Source of the DNA: Shewanella piezotolerans WP3 | GTDB lineage: Bacteria; Pseudomonadota; Gammaproteobacteria; Enterobacterales; Shewanellaceae | Reading direction: 5' to 3' | Assembly (NCBI RefSeq): GCF_000014885.1 | Contig: NC_011566.1 | Location: forward strand, 310,001-374,000 | Length of the DNA: 64,000 nt | In this document: positions 1-9,386 of the stretch, one piece after another | How the letters are laid out: each line of letters starts with the position of its first letter | How positions within the stretch are numbered: position 1 is the stretch's first letter | Notes under the pieces: model-generated | What the model was told of the DNA's origin: nothing | Seen by the model: only the letters and a program-made list of their open reading frames with translations | Database searches by the model: none | Position numbers and translations under genes: made by a program

Positions 1-218
1 TCTCTGGCGAAAAAACTACCAGCAGTAAGACCAATACCAATAAATATGGGTAAGCGTAATGCTTTAAGTTTCTGCTTTTGCAGCATTAAGCGCAGTAGTA
101 ATACTGCACATAGTAGCAGTGCTATTGTACCGCCTGGCAAATAGTGCAAACCGAAGTAGACGGCTAGTGGGTAGCCAATAACCACCAAACTGGTCACTAT
201 TTGCAAAAATAGCCGCAT
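1..218 (-). CDS. Membrane protein of an aryl-polyene/FASII-like cluster (COG4648-like), partial
   Basis: The N-terminal 72 residues are present; the rest lies beyond the left edge of the window. The fragment begins MRLFLQIVTSLVVIGYPLAV and is almost entirely hydrophobic, with about three membrane segments (roughly residues 4-24, 27-45 and 56-72) separated by a basic stretch (LQKQKLKALR). Its ATG overlaps the TAA of the upstream acyl carrier protein gene (TAATG), so it is translationally coupled to it. Proteins of this kind (COG4648) typically follow the ACP pair in aryl-polyene or related fatty-acid-like clusters; the family assignment rests mainly on context and hydrophobicity. Confidence 0.6.
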   Translation of the reverse strand, partial: MRLFLQIVTSLVVIGYPLAVYFGLHYLPGGTIALLLCAVLLLRLMLQKQKLKALRLPIFIGIGLTAGSFFAR

Positions 219-466
219 TAGCCTTTAACTAAACCTTCAATCGCAGTGACGACATCACCGACGCTACGGACTGCTTTGAACTCTTCAGGCTTAATTTTTT
301 TACCTGTCATCTGCTGCAGTTTGATCACCAGATCGACCGCATCAATACTGTCTAGATCGAGTTCTTCATAGAGTGATGCCTCTAACGTTATATCGTCAGC
401 TTCCACTTCAAATTCATCAACTAAGATGTGAGTCAGTGCTTCTAAGATCTGTTCACGAGTTTGCAT
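218..466 (-). CDS. Acyl carrier protein (second of a pair)
   Basis: An 82-residue acyl carrier protein. The phosphopantetheine site is the Ser of LDLDSIDAVDL near residue 40, inside the usual four-helix acidic domain. ACPs carry the growing acyl chain as a thioester. It follows another ACP gene by 8 bp and precedes a membrane protein gene with overlapping stop and start, so the genes form one operon. The paired ACPs with a dedicated acyltransferase and ketosynthase-like protein point to a specialised chain-building pathway (aryl polyene type) and not to housekeeping acpP. The specific product cannot be told from this part of the cluster. Confidence 0.85.
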   Translation of the reverse strand: MQTREQILEALTHILVDEFEVEADDITLEASLYEELDLDSIDAVDLVIKLQQMTGKKIKPEEFKAVRSVGDVVTAIEGLVKG

Positions 467-474
467 AATACCTC

Positions 475-729
475 CTACACTCGCTGTGACTTAACAAAGC
501 TTGCTAAGCTAGCAACGCTGTAAAAATGCAATTTGGTTGCTTCAGAATTTGCTTCAATTTTTACATCGAACTGCTTCTTGATTGCTAAACCAAGTTCAAG
601 GGCATCAATAGAGTCTAACCCCAGTCCTTCGCCAAATAGCGCCGCTTCGGCATCAATATCATCAATAGTGACATCCTCAAGGTCAAGGCTGTCGATGATC
701 AATTGTTTAATTTCGTTTTCTAAGCTCAT
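475..729 (-). CDS. Acyl carrier protein (first of a pair)
   Basis: An 84-residue phosphopantetheine-binding protein with the attachment Ser in GLDSIDALELGLAI near residue 40. It differs clearly from the neighbouring ACP (for example GLGLDSIDALEL versus LDLDSIDAVDL), so the two probably have separate partners. Its ATG overlaps the end of the upstream acyltransferase gene by 4 bp (ATGA), a sign of translational coupling. Aryl-polyene-type clusters commonly encode two ACPs; placement in such a cluster is inferred from the neighbours. Confidence 0.85.
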   Translation of the reverse strand: MSLENEIKQLIIDSLDLEDVTIDDIDAEAALFGEGLGLDSIDALELGLAIKKQFDVKIEANSEATKLHFYSVASLASFVKSQRV

Positions 730-1529
730 AAGTATTTATCTAATTGTTGTTTATAATATTCTTCAAGATCACGAGTCATTTTGCGAGCCATTTTAGCATC
801 GCCACCCGCAGTAGCATCATAACGTAGATAGGGCAGTTTTTCGCCTACTTCGATGTGCATGCCGATTGTACGTCTAGGTAGTTGATACCAAGACTCTTGC
901 TTACTAAAGCCGACACAGTTGGTTTTAAGTAGCAATGGTAGTAGATCGCTTTGAGTACGTATGGTGATGTTAGCTGCACCACGTGCAAAATCATTGACTC
1001 GTTTGCCGATAACCGTGCGGGTACCCTCAGGGAAAATAATGAGGTTATTGCCTCGGTTTAACACCTCTTTACAGTCCGCTAAAAGTAAATCTGCACCCCG
1101 ATTCGGGATGTAACCGGCACTTGATACTACACCACGCATAAATGGATTGCGCCATATGCCTTGTTTAACAATGCAGCTGGTATTCGGCATTAAACTGATT
1201 AACACGACGACATCAACTAACGTCGGATGATTAGAGGTTACAATCACCCCTTGGGCATCTTTTAGTGGTTGTAGATCGCCGTGGGTCACTTTGATCAGAC
1301 CAGTCCAAGTAAGCATACGGACAAAGCCTTTAAACATAATATGAACGGCATACTGCACTCGTGCTATACGCTGTGTGGTTGTGCCTGGCCAAAACCTGAG
1401 AATAGGTAAAATCGTTAATGAACTGATTAGGCCGCCAAGGCCAAAAACGACATAGCATAAGGTGCCTCCTAACCAGCGTGGTAGGTAAGCGATGCCTGTT
1501 AGTCGAGCTGGGGCAGGTTGGTTACTCAA
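726..1529 (-). CDS. Lysophospholipid acyltransferase family protein
   Basis: A 267-residue membrane-bound acyltransferase of the PlsC/LPLAT family. A hydrophobic N-terminal anchor (about residues 20-45) precedes the catalytic block SNHPTLVDVVVL (the NHx4D motif, near residue 100) and the FPEGTRT substrate-binding block near residue 168. It would transfer an acyl chain from an acyl carrier to a lipid or polyene head group at the inner membrane. It overlaps the upstream ketosynthase-like gene by 8 bp and the downstream ACP gene by 4 bp, so it is part of the same operon. Confidence 0.85.
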   Translation of the reverse strand: MSNQPAPARLTGIAYLPRWLGGTLCYVVFGLGGLISSLTILPILRFWPGTTTQRIARVQYAVHIMFKGFVRMLTWTGLIKVTHGDLQPLKDAQGVIVTSNHPTLVDVVVLISLMPNTSCIVKQGIWRNPFMRGVVSSAGYIPNRGADLLLADCKEVLNRGNNLIIFPEGTRTVIGKRVNDFARGAANITIRTQSDLLPLLLKTNCVGFSKQESWYQLPRRTIGMHIEVGEKLPYLRYDATAGGDAKMARKMTRDLEEYYKQQLDKYL

Positions 1530-2238
1530 AACTCAGGCTCCAATGTGTGCCTGAGAAGTTACCTGAGGTAGCTTTTTTCTGGGCAATACTCGCGAGTATC
1601 TCTACTAGTGTTAGCGAGTTTACTTTTGCCTGTAATGGTTTCAAATCGATTTGGGCAAGTGCAACATGTTGAGTGTTACTTGGCGCAACCACAAAAGCTG
1701 TTGAAATTGGCCACTCTGGCTCGCTGGCATATTGGTGGTAGATATCTGGGACAGTGTCATCAGCATAAGAAAGCAGTAAGGGTTCTGGATCATCAACTAA
1801 CAACGCATATGCTTCGATAAATGCCTGATGCAGCGTTTCACTTCCTGCAGCGATAGAGGTCGATGCGTTTTGGTTTTGGCTCAAAATGCTATAGATACCA
1901 CTGGCTGTATTGTGTACTGATTGGCTAAATGCGGTTGGCGACAGTGGAGACTGATCAACAATATCATTGAGTAAGTTGATAGTACGATTTATCTCGCCAT
2001 GCTGAGAGGCAAAAATACTGCGACACTGAGCTGGGGGCTCGCATTGAAAAATCGAATCAAGGATTATTTTTGTCAGTTTACTCAAGCGGCGACGTTGCAT
2101 TGCTGGGACTTGTGGCAACTTAGGCGCAGCTGTTGCTGTCGCTCCAATATCTGATATCGCAGCAGGCCAAGCTTGCCAGTCAGCTTTTTGCTGATACTGT
2201 GGCGACCAAGCGCCCCATGAAAGAATGCTAAACTTCAT
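1522..2238 (-). CDS. Beta-ketoacyl synthase-like chain length factor
   Basis: A 238-residue protein resembling the short N-terminal ketosynthase-like proteins (Ketoacyl-synt_2) found at the head of aryl-polyene and related clusters. The N-terminus (MKFSILSWGAWSP) and the central FSQSVHNTASGIYSI and AAGSETL segments match a thiolase fold. At the position where the active-site Cys of true ketosynthases lies I see HNTASG and no Cys, so it is probably a non-condensing partner (chain length factor). It is the first gene visible of the minus-strand cluster. Confidence 0.75.
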   Translation of the reverse strand: MKFSILSWGAWSPQYQQKADWQAWPAAISDIGATATAAPKLPQVPAMQRRRLSKLTKIILDSIFQCEPPAQCRSIFASQHGEINRTINLLNDIVDQSPLSPTAFSQSVHNTASGIYSILSQNQNASTSIAAGSETLHQAFIEAYALLVDDPEPLLLSYADDTVPDIYHQYASEPEWPISTAFVVAPSNTQHVALAQIDLKPLQAKVNSLTLVEILASIAQKKATSGNFSGTHWSLSFE

Positions 2239-2560
2239 TGCACTGCCTCACATACGAATATCCGTTCGTAGTGCCTAAATAGAATATGTAAGTGACTGAT
2301 TTATTAAATTATAAACCAATTACGCTGTACGAGCGCTAAATAAGTACGTAATCAGTGGAGATAACTTGAGATGGGGAGTAGTACGCAACCATCAAAAAGT
2401 ACGCTGACGAGGCGTCATTCTACAACAGAATATGTTTGAACAAGAAGTGTTTTAAGATACGGCTGTAACTTAATGCGGTAGACCGTTATCGAAGTGTAGG
2501 GCTAAGGTAAGGGCTCTGTTATTTTAGAGCCCTTATATAGTTTTAAATGCAGTTAACGGA
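2239..2560. other. Intergenic region with a hairpin
   Basis: About 320 bp without a gene, between the chain-length-factor gene and the DUF3014 gene. It must hold the promoter of the ACP cluster on the minus strand, but I cannot pick a convincing -35/-10 pair. The only clear structure is the inverted repeat AAGGGCTCT...AGAGCCCTT (arms 2509-2517 and 2526-2534), just past the stop of the DUF3014 gene. It may end that transcript, though no T run follows on the minus strand. Confidence 0.4.
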
Positions 2561-3433
2561 TCAGTTTAGGTGTTTTTGTAACCGACGTAGTGCTGACTTA
2601 ACCTTACGAGAGTTCTCGGGTCCCATACGGATCATCAACTTCTGTGCATTGGGTAGTGCTTCTAAATTCGGATCAACAAATTGATAGTTTACGCTGACAC
2701 CATCTAGCTCAATAGGCTGCTCAATAATAGGTGCATCTAGCATGATAGCGATCGCCTGCTGCATTCTTTCATCAAACGAAGTGTCGTTATAGCCGAGTTC
2801 ACTAAATGCTTCACCTAATAGTGGAGTCATCTCTTTGTAACTTTTAGCTAATTCCTCTTCATTTAGGCTGGCAAGAAAGTCAGCGTATAGATCGTAACGG
2901 TGGTAGCTATCAGGATCGATATAGGTTTTATTCGCTATTTCCGATACTGTGAAGTTGCTGTTTGGTGCTTTCAATGGGCTCACTTTTCGAGCCAATTCCC
3001 CTTGAGCCAAGTTATCCACAAACACCACAAACTGACGTACAACATTATCTTCAATCATCAGTGGCTCAATGGCCATTCCATCGGCTATATCTATCGCCTT
3101 TTGATGGATATAAGCGTCACTGTCAGCTAGAGCGGGAAGCGGTTCAACCTCAGGAACAGGCTCTACTTCGGGTAGCTGCACAGGCACGGGGTCAACAATT
3201 TCGGGCTCTGGTTCAGGCAGAGTCGCTTCTGTTTCAAGCGGCTCTGCTGGGATTGGGTCTGGCACGATCACAGGTGCAATAACCTGTGGTTCTTCACTCT
3301 TATCATCACCACTTAAATAGTAGTAACCTCCAGCAGAGATCAACACAACTGCGGCAATGGCAATAATTGCTAGGCCATTTGTACCTGAGGATTTCTCCTG
3401 AGGCGTAATTCTATCTTCTTGACTGAGTTGCAT
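2561..3433 (-). CDS. DUF3014 domain-containing membrane-anchored protein
   Basis: A 290-residue protein of unknown function. A short cytoplasmic N-terminus is followed by one membrane helix (about residues 20-39), a long Pro/Glu/Val-rich linker (about 50-105, with repeated EPEPE and PEVEPVPEVEP) and a soluble C-terminal domain. The architecture and the C-terminal domain (VVRQFVVFVDNLAQGELA, then SYHRYDLYADFLASL) fit the DUF3014 family, whose members have an N-terminal anchor and extracytoplasmic domain. The Pro-rich linker probably spans part of the periplasm. Single gene between recG and the ACP cluster. Confidence 0.75.
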   Translation of the reverse strand: MQLSQEDRITPQEKSSGTNGLAIIAIAAVVLISAGGYYYLSGDDKSEEPQVIAPVIVPDPIPAEPLETEATLPEPEPEIVDPVPVQLPEVEPVPEVEPLPALADSDAYIHQKAIDIADGMAIEPLMIEDNVVRQFVVFVDNLAQGELARKVSPLKAPNSNFTVSEIANKTYIDPDSYHRYDLYADFLASLNEEELAKSYKEMTPLLGEAFSELGYNDTSFDERMQQAIAIMLDAPIIEQPIELDGVSVNYQFVDPNLEALPNAQKLMIRMGPENSRKVKSALRRLQKHLN

Positions 3434-3626
3434 TTAGTTTCCTCTGCTACCGCACGATAATCGTTATAGTGGTAATGCACTTGCTATCCACCCATTTTGC
3501 AAAATTAAACAGGCTTGTCTATAGGTTGAAGCTCTATTAAGGATATTTAATTTGTATCAATCTTTAAACATAGTTGAATTGCCAGATAGAGTATGGTGCT
3601 ATTGGCTACTCGTAGTGATTTATCCT

Positions 3627-5717
3627 TTAAGCTTGAACAAATTGCTCACGATCACCAAGCCAGCGCTGAATAATGGCATCGACACTGTCAGGAGCTTGCT
3701 GCATAACATGAGGTGCAAGCTTTTGCACATGGGGAATTAATGCTTGATCGCGCATTAAATCTGCGATTTTCATATCTGCAACCCCCGTTTGTTTTGTGCC
3801 TAGCACTTCCCCAGGGCCGCGGATCTCTAAATCTCGCTGTGCGATGATAAAGCCGTCGTTACTTTGCCTTAATACACCTAAGCGCTTAGTTGCAGTAGCT
3901 GACAGCGGTGGTTTATACATCAACACGCAATGGCTGGCGATGGCACCGCGACCAACACGGCCTCTTAGCTGGTGCAGTTGTGCTAGTCCTAGACGCTCTG
4001 GATTTTCGATAATCATTAAGCTGGCATTGGGCACATCTACCCCAACCTCTATCACCGTTGTCGCTACGAGCAAGTGTAATTCACCAGCTTTAAAGCTTGC
4101 CATTATTTGCTGCTTTTCAGCAGGCTTCATTCGGCCATGCACTAAACCTACTTTTAACTCCGGCAGGGCAAGTTTGAGCTCCTCTGCGGTGTCTTCAGCG
4201 GCTTGGCATTCTAATGCCTCAGACTCCTCAATGAGGGTACATACCCAATAGGCTTGACGGTTATCGTTAACGGCTGCTTGGCGGACTCTGTCGATAACTT
4301 CTTCACGGCGCTGATCTGATACTGCGACAGTGGTAACCGGAGTTCGTCCTGGTGGCAGTTCATCAATGACTGAGGTATCGAGATCGGCGTACGCTGTCAT
4401 CGCCAAAGTCCGCGGAATTGGTGTTGCGGTCATAATCAGCTGATGCGGGTGAAAGCCCTGACTGACACCTTTCTCTCGCAAGCCTAATCGCTGGTGAACA
4501 CCAAAACGATGTTGCTCATCGATGATGATTAACGCTAGCTTATTAAACACCACTTGTTGCTGAAATATAGCATGGGTACCAATAACGATATTGGCATCAC
4601 CCGATTCAATATCGGCTAAAGATTGTGTTCTTGCCTTACCTTTTAATTTACCTGCAAGCCAACCTACTTTAATTCCAAGCGGTTCAAACCAGCTTCTAAA
4701 ATTGATTGCATGCTGCTCAGCAAGAAGCTCTGTGGGTGCCATCATCGCGACTTGATAACCGCTCTCAATAGCTTGCAGGGCGGCAAGTGCAGCCACTAAT
4801 GTTTTTCCTGAACCAACATCTCCCTGAACGAGGCGCATCATAGGTTCTGCTTTTTCAAGGTCGCGAGTGATGTCGCTAACCACTCGTTGCTGCGCCCCCG
4901 TTGGTTTAAAAGGCAATGATGCTAGAAACGGATTTAATAGTTGGCCCGTAGCCGACATACTGACGGCTGCATCTCGGCGGGTGCGCTGGCGAAGCCGCAG
5001 CATACTTAAGTTGTGCGCCAACAGCTCCTCTTGGATAAGGCGCTGCTGCGCGGGATGAGTGCCGTTTTCCAGATCAAACAGTGAAACCTGATTATTTGGG
5101 CGGTGCAGTAGCTGTAACGCCTGTTTCAGCTCCATATGATTGGGCTGCAGATTACTTGGTAATAACTCAGGTAGTCCGCCGTTGGCTAACATCATTAGTG
5201 CTTGTTCCGTTAGCTTAATCCAACTGGCTTGCTTAAGACCCTCGGTTGTTGGATAGACAGGGGTAAGCGTGTCACTTAATGGTGCGGGGTCATCAATGGA
5301 AACTAATTTGTACTCAGGATGAATGATCTCGTTGAAGTGTTTACCGCGGCGGATCTCGCCGTAAGCACGAATAACACTACCCGTTTGCAGACCATTTCGT
5401 TGTGCAACCGAGAAGTTGAAAAATCTTAGGGTTAAACTGCCAGTATCATCACGCACAGTGCAGGTAAGCATGCGCTTACGCCCCTGTAATACTTGGCTGG
5501 ATTGGATTACAGCTTCTACTGTACCGTAGCTGCCAGGATAGAGTGAGGCAATCGGGTAAATTTGAGTGCGATCTTCATAGCGTAGCGGCAGGTGAAACAA
5601 CAGATCTTGCACTGTTGTGATCCCCAGCTTTGCTAATCTCTCGGCCATCTTTTTAGCGACGCCCTTGAGTTCTGTTATCGGAACAAGATCGAGTCTTTGC
5701 AAACGTTTAGCACTCAA
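3627..5717 (-). CDS. recG: ATP-dependent DNA helicase RecG
   Basis: A 696-residue superfamily 2 helicase that remodels stalled replication forks and branch-migrates Holliday junctions. It has the N-terminal wedge/OB domain (about residues 1-165), Walker A GDVGSGKT near residue 300, the DEQH box (IIIDEQHRFG) near 400, TATPIPRTLAMT (motif III), and the C-terminal QLRGRVGRG motif VI. Length matches the family. The start appears to be TTG (MSAKRLQRLDLVP) as no ATG lies upstream in frame. In enterobacteria recG follows spoT and trmH; here the same genes are present but separated by insertions. Confidence 0.95.
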   Translation of the reverse strand: MSAKRLQRLDLVPITELKGVAKKMAERLAKLGITTVQDLLFHLPLRYEDRTQIYPIASLYPGSYGTVEAVIQSSQVLQGRKRMLTCTVRDDTGSLTLRFFNFSVAQRNGLQTGSVIRAYGEIRRGKHFNEIIHPEYKLVSIDDPAPLSDTLTPVYPTTEGLKQASWIKLTEQALMMLANGGLPELLPSNLQPNHMELKQALQLLHRPNNQVSLFDLENGTHPAQQRLIQEELLAHNLSMLRLRQRTRRDAAVSMSATGQLLNPFLASLPFKPTGAQQRVVSDITRDLEKAEPMMRLVQGDVGSGKTLVAALAALQAIESGYQVAMMAPTELLAEQHAINFRSWFEPLGIKVGWLAGKLKGKARTQSLADIESGDANIVIGTHAIFQQQVVFNKLALIIIDEQHRFGVHQRLGLREKGVSQGFHPHQLIMTATPIPRTLAMTAYADLDTSVIDELPPGRTPVTTVAVSDQRREEVIDRVRQAAVNDNRQAYWVCTLIEESEALECQAAEDTAEELKLALPELKVGLVHGRMKPAEKQQIMASFKAGELHLLVATTVIEVGVDVPNASLMIIENPERLGLAQLHQLRGRVGRGAIASHCVLMYKPPLSATATKRLGVLRQSNDGFIIAQRDLEIRGPGEVLGTKQTGVADMKIADLMRDQALIPHVQKLAPHVMQQAPDSVDAIIQRWLGDREQFVQA

Positions 5718-5781
5718 ACACTGTAAATTTATACATATATTATCAGAGATATGGTTTTACGCAAATCTGAGCTTTTTTATA

Positions 5782-6378
5782 TTAAAGCCAGCCTTTTTGT
5801 TGAGCGATTCTGGCGGCATCAATACGGTTTGTTGCATGTAGCTTGCTAATTGCTTCTGAGAGGTAATTTCTTACCGTGCCTTCTGCAATGAATAGCATCG
5901 CAGCAATCTCTGAAGTCGATTTCCCTTCGCCTGCAAGCTGCAGTGCTTTACGCTCTTTGTCATTTAGCGGGTCTGATTCACCGACCGCCATGATTGCTAG
6001 CTCTGGATCGATAATGCGTTTGCCTGCCATCACTTGGTTTATCGCTTTGATTAAAGTTTCTGATGGCGCATCTTTTAGTAAAAAGCCACCAACTCCAGAT
6101 TCTATGGCGCGTTTAATATATCCAGCTCTGCCAAAAGTTGTGATGATCACAATCTTTAATTTTGGCTTATTTTTTTGGCACCAGTTTGCCAGTTCTAAAC
6201 CACTGAGACCTGGCATCTCAATATCGGTGAGTAACAGGTCAAACTCAGACGTTTTCAATAGTGCTAACGCTTCATCTCCATCTGCGGCTTGGGTGATGTC
6301 AAATTCGCCACTTAATGACAACAGTGCTGAAAGTGCGCCCCGCACCATGGCTTGGTCTTCTGCTAATAAAATTCTCAC
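5782..6378 (-). CDS. NarL/FixJ-family response regulator (DesR-like)
   Basis: A 198-residue two-component regulator: receiver domain (about 1-118) with acidic pocket ED at 7-8, phospho-acceptor Asp52 (LLTDIEMPG) and conserved Lys in LLKDAPS, followed by a LuxR-type HTH (about 134-195; LNDKERKALQLAGEGKSTSEIA). It lies 7 bp after the sensor kinase gene and is co-transcribed. The kinase type suggests a DesKR/LiaSR-like system sensing a membrane or envelope state. The target genes are not evident; the TPR protein gene upstream may be one. Confidence 0.85.
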   Translation of the reverse strand: MRILLAEDQAMVRGALSALLSLSGEFDITQAADGDEALALLKTSEFDLLLTDIEMPGLSGLELANWCQKNKPKLKIVIITTFGRAGYIKRAIESGVGGFLLKDAPSETLIKAINQVMAGKRIIDPELAIMAVGESDPLNDKERKALQLAGEGKSTSEIAAMLFIAEGTVRNYLSEAISKLHATNRIDAARIAQQKGWL

Positions 6379-6385
6379 TTAAGGG

Positions 6386-7456
6386 TTATCCTTGTGTTGG
6401 CAGACTAATAGTAAATTGGCAGTCAGGATCTAAACTCCAAGTGAGTGCGCCTTTAAATTTAGCGAGCCTTTCGTTGATCCCTGTCAGTCCGTTACCCTGT
6501 TCAATTTGGTTCGGGCAGCCATCATCGCTTATGACAATGCGCAGTTCTGTTGAGGTTTGCTCAAAGTGTAATTCGCAGTGAGTTCCTTTGCTGTGACGGA
6601 CAATGTTGCTGCAAAGCTCGGTTAAACTTAAGATCAGTTGGGTTTCTAGTTCAGGATCTAATTTAGGGATCTCGCCAAATAAGTTCACGCTCAAGCCCTT
6701 GTCACGCAGAGTTTGGCAAAGCTGGGTAACACAGGCCGCTAATCCTTTGTGTTTATAGCCTGACACAGTTTGGCGGATCTGACTTAAGCTATCCCTAGCA
6801 ATACTATTAAGCTCGGTTAATTGCTGCCTTGCTTGCTCAGTTTGATTATTGGCGATGAGCTTTTCTGCCAGCTCTGCTTTTAAAGAGATGGATGAAAGGC
6901 TGTGTCCCATGATGTCATGCAGATCGCGAGCTATTCGTTCTCGCTCTAACATTGTTGCCAGCTGTTGGATCTCAGCTTGGCTCTTCTTTTCTTTGCATTT
7001 ATGCTCGACTCTTTTACGCTCTGCGACACCGAAAAGACCGATTCCAGCAATGAGGCCTGCACCATATATCACCCAATAATAGTGGTCAAAGTTGAGAGCA
7101 GCATTAAGTAGAGATAATAGAGTTATGAGCGCTATTAGGCTGAAAATGGCAGTTCTCAGCGGGTAGAAAAATCCGATAAAAAAGCCTGCAAAAGTAAACA
7201 GTGACAGTGAACCAGTATTAATCGGTGTGATAAGTACGCCAATGGTTATCATCGCCAAAATCGGTTGATAGGCATTAGCTGTGCTTGAACGGTAGGCCCA
7301 GAAATAGCAATAAATGAAAGGGATTAAAGCCGCTAAGCTTAAGGCTATCTCCCAAGGCAGCATTTTGGTAACGAAGATGGGGATAAGATAAAACCCCAGA
7401 TTGACTAGATAAACCCAGGCCAATTTATCTTCTTTTGATTGAGCTGACTCTGTCAT
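6386..7456 (-). CDS. Membrane sensor histidine kinase (HisKA_3, DesK-like)
   Basis: A 356-residue sensor kinase. The first ~145 residues contain about five to six membrane helices and almost no periplasmic loop, which is usual for intramembrane-sensing DesK/LiaS kinases. A coiled linker leads to ERERIARDLHDIMGHSLSSI, the HisKA_3 dimerisation/phospho-acceptor motif (His near residue 180), then the HATPase domain with N box ELCSNIVRHSKG and G box DDGCPN...GNGLTGINERL. The response regulator gene follows directly. The signal is unknown; membrane state is an inference from topology. Confidence 0.85.
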   Translation of the reverse strand: MTESAQSKEDKLAWVYLVNLGFYLIPIFVTKMLPWEIALSLAALIPFIYCYFWAYRSSTANAYQPILAMITIGVLITPINTGSLSLFTFAGFFIGFFYPLRTAIFSLIALITLLSLLNAALNFDHYYWVIYGAGLIAGIGLFGVAERKRVEHKCKEKKSQAEIQQLATMLERERIARDLHDIMGHSLSSISLKAELAEKLIANNQTEQARQQLTELNSIARDSLSQIRQTVSGYKHKGLAACVTQLCQTLRDKGLSVNLFGEIPKLDPELETQLILSLTELCSNIVRHSKGTHCELHFEQTSTELRIVISDDGCPNQIEQGNGLTGINERLAKFKGALTWSLDPDCQFTISLPTQG

Positions 7457-7511
7457 GAAAAACTCCTTTTATAGGAGAGCTAAGCGATATAGCCGCTCTC
7501 CACCTAGCTCA

Positions 7512-8201
7512 TTATCGCTTGGCACTTTGGTTATTTTGCTGCAGTAAAAACTGTGCCCAAGCATAATCCTCTTCAACAGCCAAAGCTTGTTGCCAGTCAG
7601 CGATTGCGCCATCAGCATCACCTAAACTCTGTTTGGCCAGTCCCCGCCAAGTGTAAGCTTCTGCATGACCCCAACAAATGTTATCACAGGGAATTGCGTA
7701 AAGCTCAATCGCTTTACTACTCAGTTCAACGGCTCGTTGCTTACTGCCACCGTAGGTTTCAGGAGTATTGAAAGCAGCAATAGCCTGCACTAAAGGTACT
7801 CGAGGATTGGTGGGATCTAACGTTTTCGCTTGCTCAATCGCTTTGGCTGCTTTGGGACCGTATAGTGCTCCCTTGCTATAATCCAGGCCGATTAACATGC
7901 CATAAACAGAAGAGAGCAGGGCTAGGTTGTCGGCATTAGCATTCGATGTCGTTAGAGGTTCGAGGCTCTCTTTTGCTGACTCGAGTGCACTGATAGCGAG
8001 TTCGCGTTGACCTAGAATATTGGCGCTGATGGCGAGGCGGTAGCCGGCATAGGCTTGTTGGTAATTATCACCTTGTTCGGTGAGTGATTGTAGCGTTTTA
8101 ACGTCCATTTTATTTGCTGCGGCATCTATATTGTTAATGGTATCTGCTTGAGCAAATTGGCTGATAATAGCCATTGAAGTAACAAGTAATAGTGATTTCA
8201 T
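7512..8201 (-). CDS. Secreted TPR-repeat protein
   Basis: A 229-residue protein with a probable Sec signal peptide (MKSLLLVTSMAIISQFAQA, cleavage near residue 19) and tetratricopeptide-like helical repeats, clearest at the C-terminus (AYTWRGLAKQSLGDADGAIADWQQALAVEEDYAWAQ). It is presumably periplasmic and a protein-protein interaction scaffold. It lies 55 bp upstream of the sensor kinase gene in the same direction, so it may act with, or be regulated by, the two-component system. No enzymatic motif is seen. Confidence 0.7.
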   Translation of the reverse strand: MKSLLLVTSMAIISQFAQADTINNIDAAANKMDVKTLQSLTEQGDNYQQAYAGYRLAISANILGQRELAISALESAKESLEPLTTSNANADNLALLSSVYGMLIGLDYSKGALYGPKAAKAIEQAKTLDPTNPRVPLVQAIAAFNTPETYGGSKQRAVELSSKAIELYAIPCDNICWGHAEAYTWRGLAKQSLGDADGAIADWQQALAVEEDYAWAQFLLQQNNQSAKR

Positions 8202-8309
8202 ATCAATCTCCTTTTGAGCCCTGTATTGGGTACGGGACCATTATTAAAGATTGTGGGGTGACGCTGTAGGCACAAACGTCACCAGAACAGCATGACAAAT
8301 GTCATCAAT

Positions 8310-9239
8310 TCAAGCTTGAATCACTAAATAACTGATATAGGCTAGATAGCCTAATACCAAGATCGCTCCTTCGCGGCGACCAATACGCAAACCTGTGTAG
8401 GCAAAAGGGAGTAACATCACAGCGAGCCCTATCATCACCTGCCAGTCAAGGGCGCTGATATCATTGCCAATGATAGGATGGATAAGTGCGGTGACACCCA
8501 AGATCCCCAAAATATTAAACAGGTTTGAGCCTACAACATTGCCGATAGCAATATCACTTTGCCCTTTGAGTGCGGCAACGGTTGAAGTCACTAGCTCTGG
8601 CATACTTGTCCCTATCGCGACAATAGTCAGCCCAATAATGATTTCGCTGATCCCGAAGGATTGTGCCAGTGCGACGGCACCATCAACAAACAAGATCCCA
8701 CCACCGACTAACATACTAATACCAACAATGATAAAGATGATGGACAGCCATTGGCTTTGTCCTGCGGCTTCAGCTTCATTTTCAGCAGAGGTTTGTTTGT
8801 CAGCAGTGAAATAGCTGTAGCTTAAGTAGGTAACGAGTAGAGTGGTAAGAATGGCACCATCGATAAAGCTCAGTCCATCATCAAGCAACAAGCCCCAAAA
8901 TAGCAGTGATGCTGCAATCATAATAGGGATATCACGTTTCACCATTTGCGATTCAATTTTGATAGGACGAATGAGTGCGGTAATACCTAAGATCAAGCCA
9001 ATATTTGCAATGTTGGAACCAATGACATTCCCCAGCGCAATTCCGCTATTGCCAGCAACTGCTGACTTTATACTGACTGCAAGCTCTGGCGCACTCGTAC
9101 CAAAAGCCACTATCGTTAAGCCGATAATTAACGGTGATAAGCCAAGTTTTAGCGCGATACTGCTTGCGCCTCTCACTAGTGATTCAGCGCCTAGGGTTAA
9201 AATCACAAACCCGCCAATAATCGATAACCAAGTGAACAT
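8310..9239 (-). CDS. Calcium/sodium antiporter (CaCA family, YrbG-like)
   Basis: A 309-residue inner-membrane cation exchanger built of two inverted homologous halves. The alpha repeats are plain: AFGTSAPELAVS with GNVIGSNIANIGLILG in the first half (about residues 46-90), and AIGTSMPELVTS with GNVVGSNLFNILGILG in the second (about 205-250). The Glu of each PEL is a conserved ion ligand. About ten membrane segments with an acidic loop (TADKQTSAENEAEAA) in the middle. The length is close to that of bacterial YrbG. It would exchange Na+ for Ca2+ across the inner membrane. Confidence 0.88.
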   Translation of the reverse strand: MFTWLSIIGGFVILTLGAESLVRGASSIALKLGLSPLIIGLTIVAFGTSAPELAVSIKSAVAGNSGIALGNVIGSNIANIGLILGITALIRPIKIESQMVKRDIPIMIAASLLFWGLLLDDGLSFIDGAILTTLLVTYLSYSYFTADKQTSAENEAEAAGQSQWLSIIFIIVGISMLVGGGILFVDGAVALAQSFGISEIIIGLTIVAIGTSMPELVTSTVAALKGQSDIAIGNVVGSNLFNILGILGVTALIHPIIGNDISALDWQVMIGLAVMLLPFAYTGLRIGRREGAILVLGYLAYISYLVIQA

Positions 9240-9386
9240 AGCACTACTTATTAGATAAAATTAAAAGGACGGCTAGCATAGTTATTTTTGCTAAGAGCGC
9301 AACAAATAATCAGCCAGTAAGCATTAAATATAATTTACCCGTCCAGCCAGAGAGTATGAGCTGGGCTTTGAAGTCTAGCCTATACA

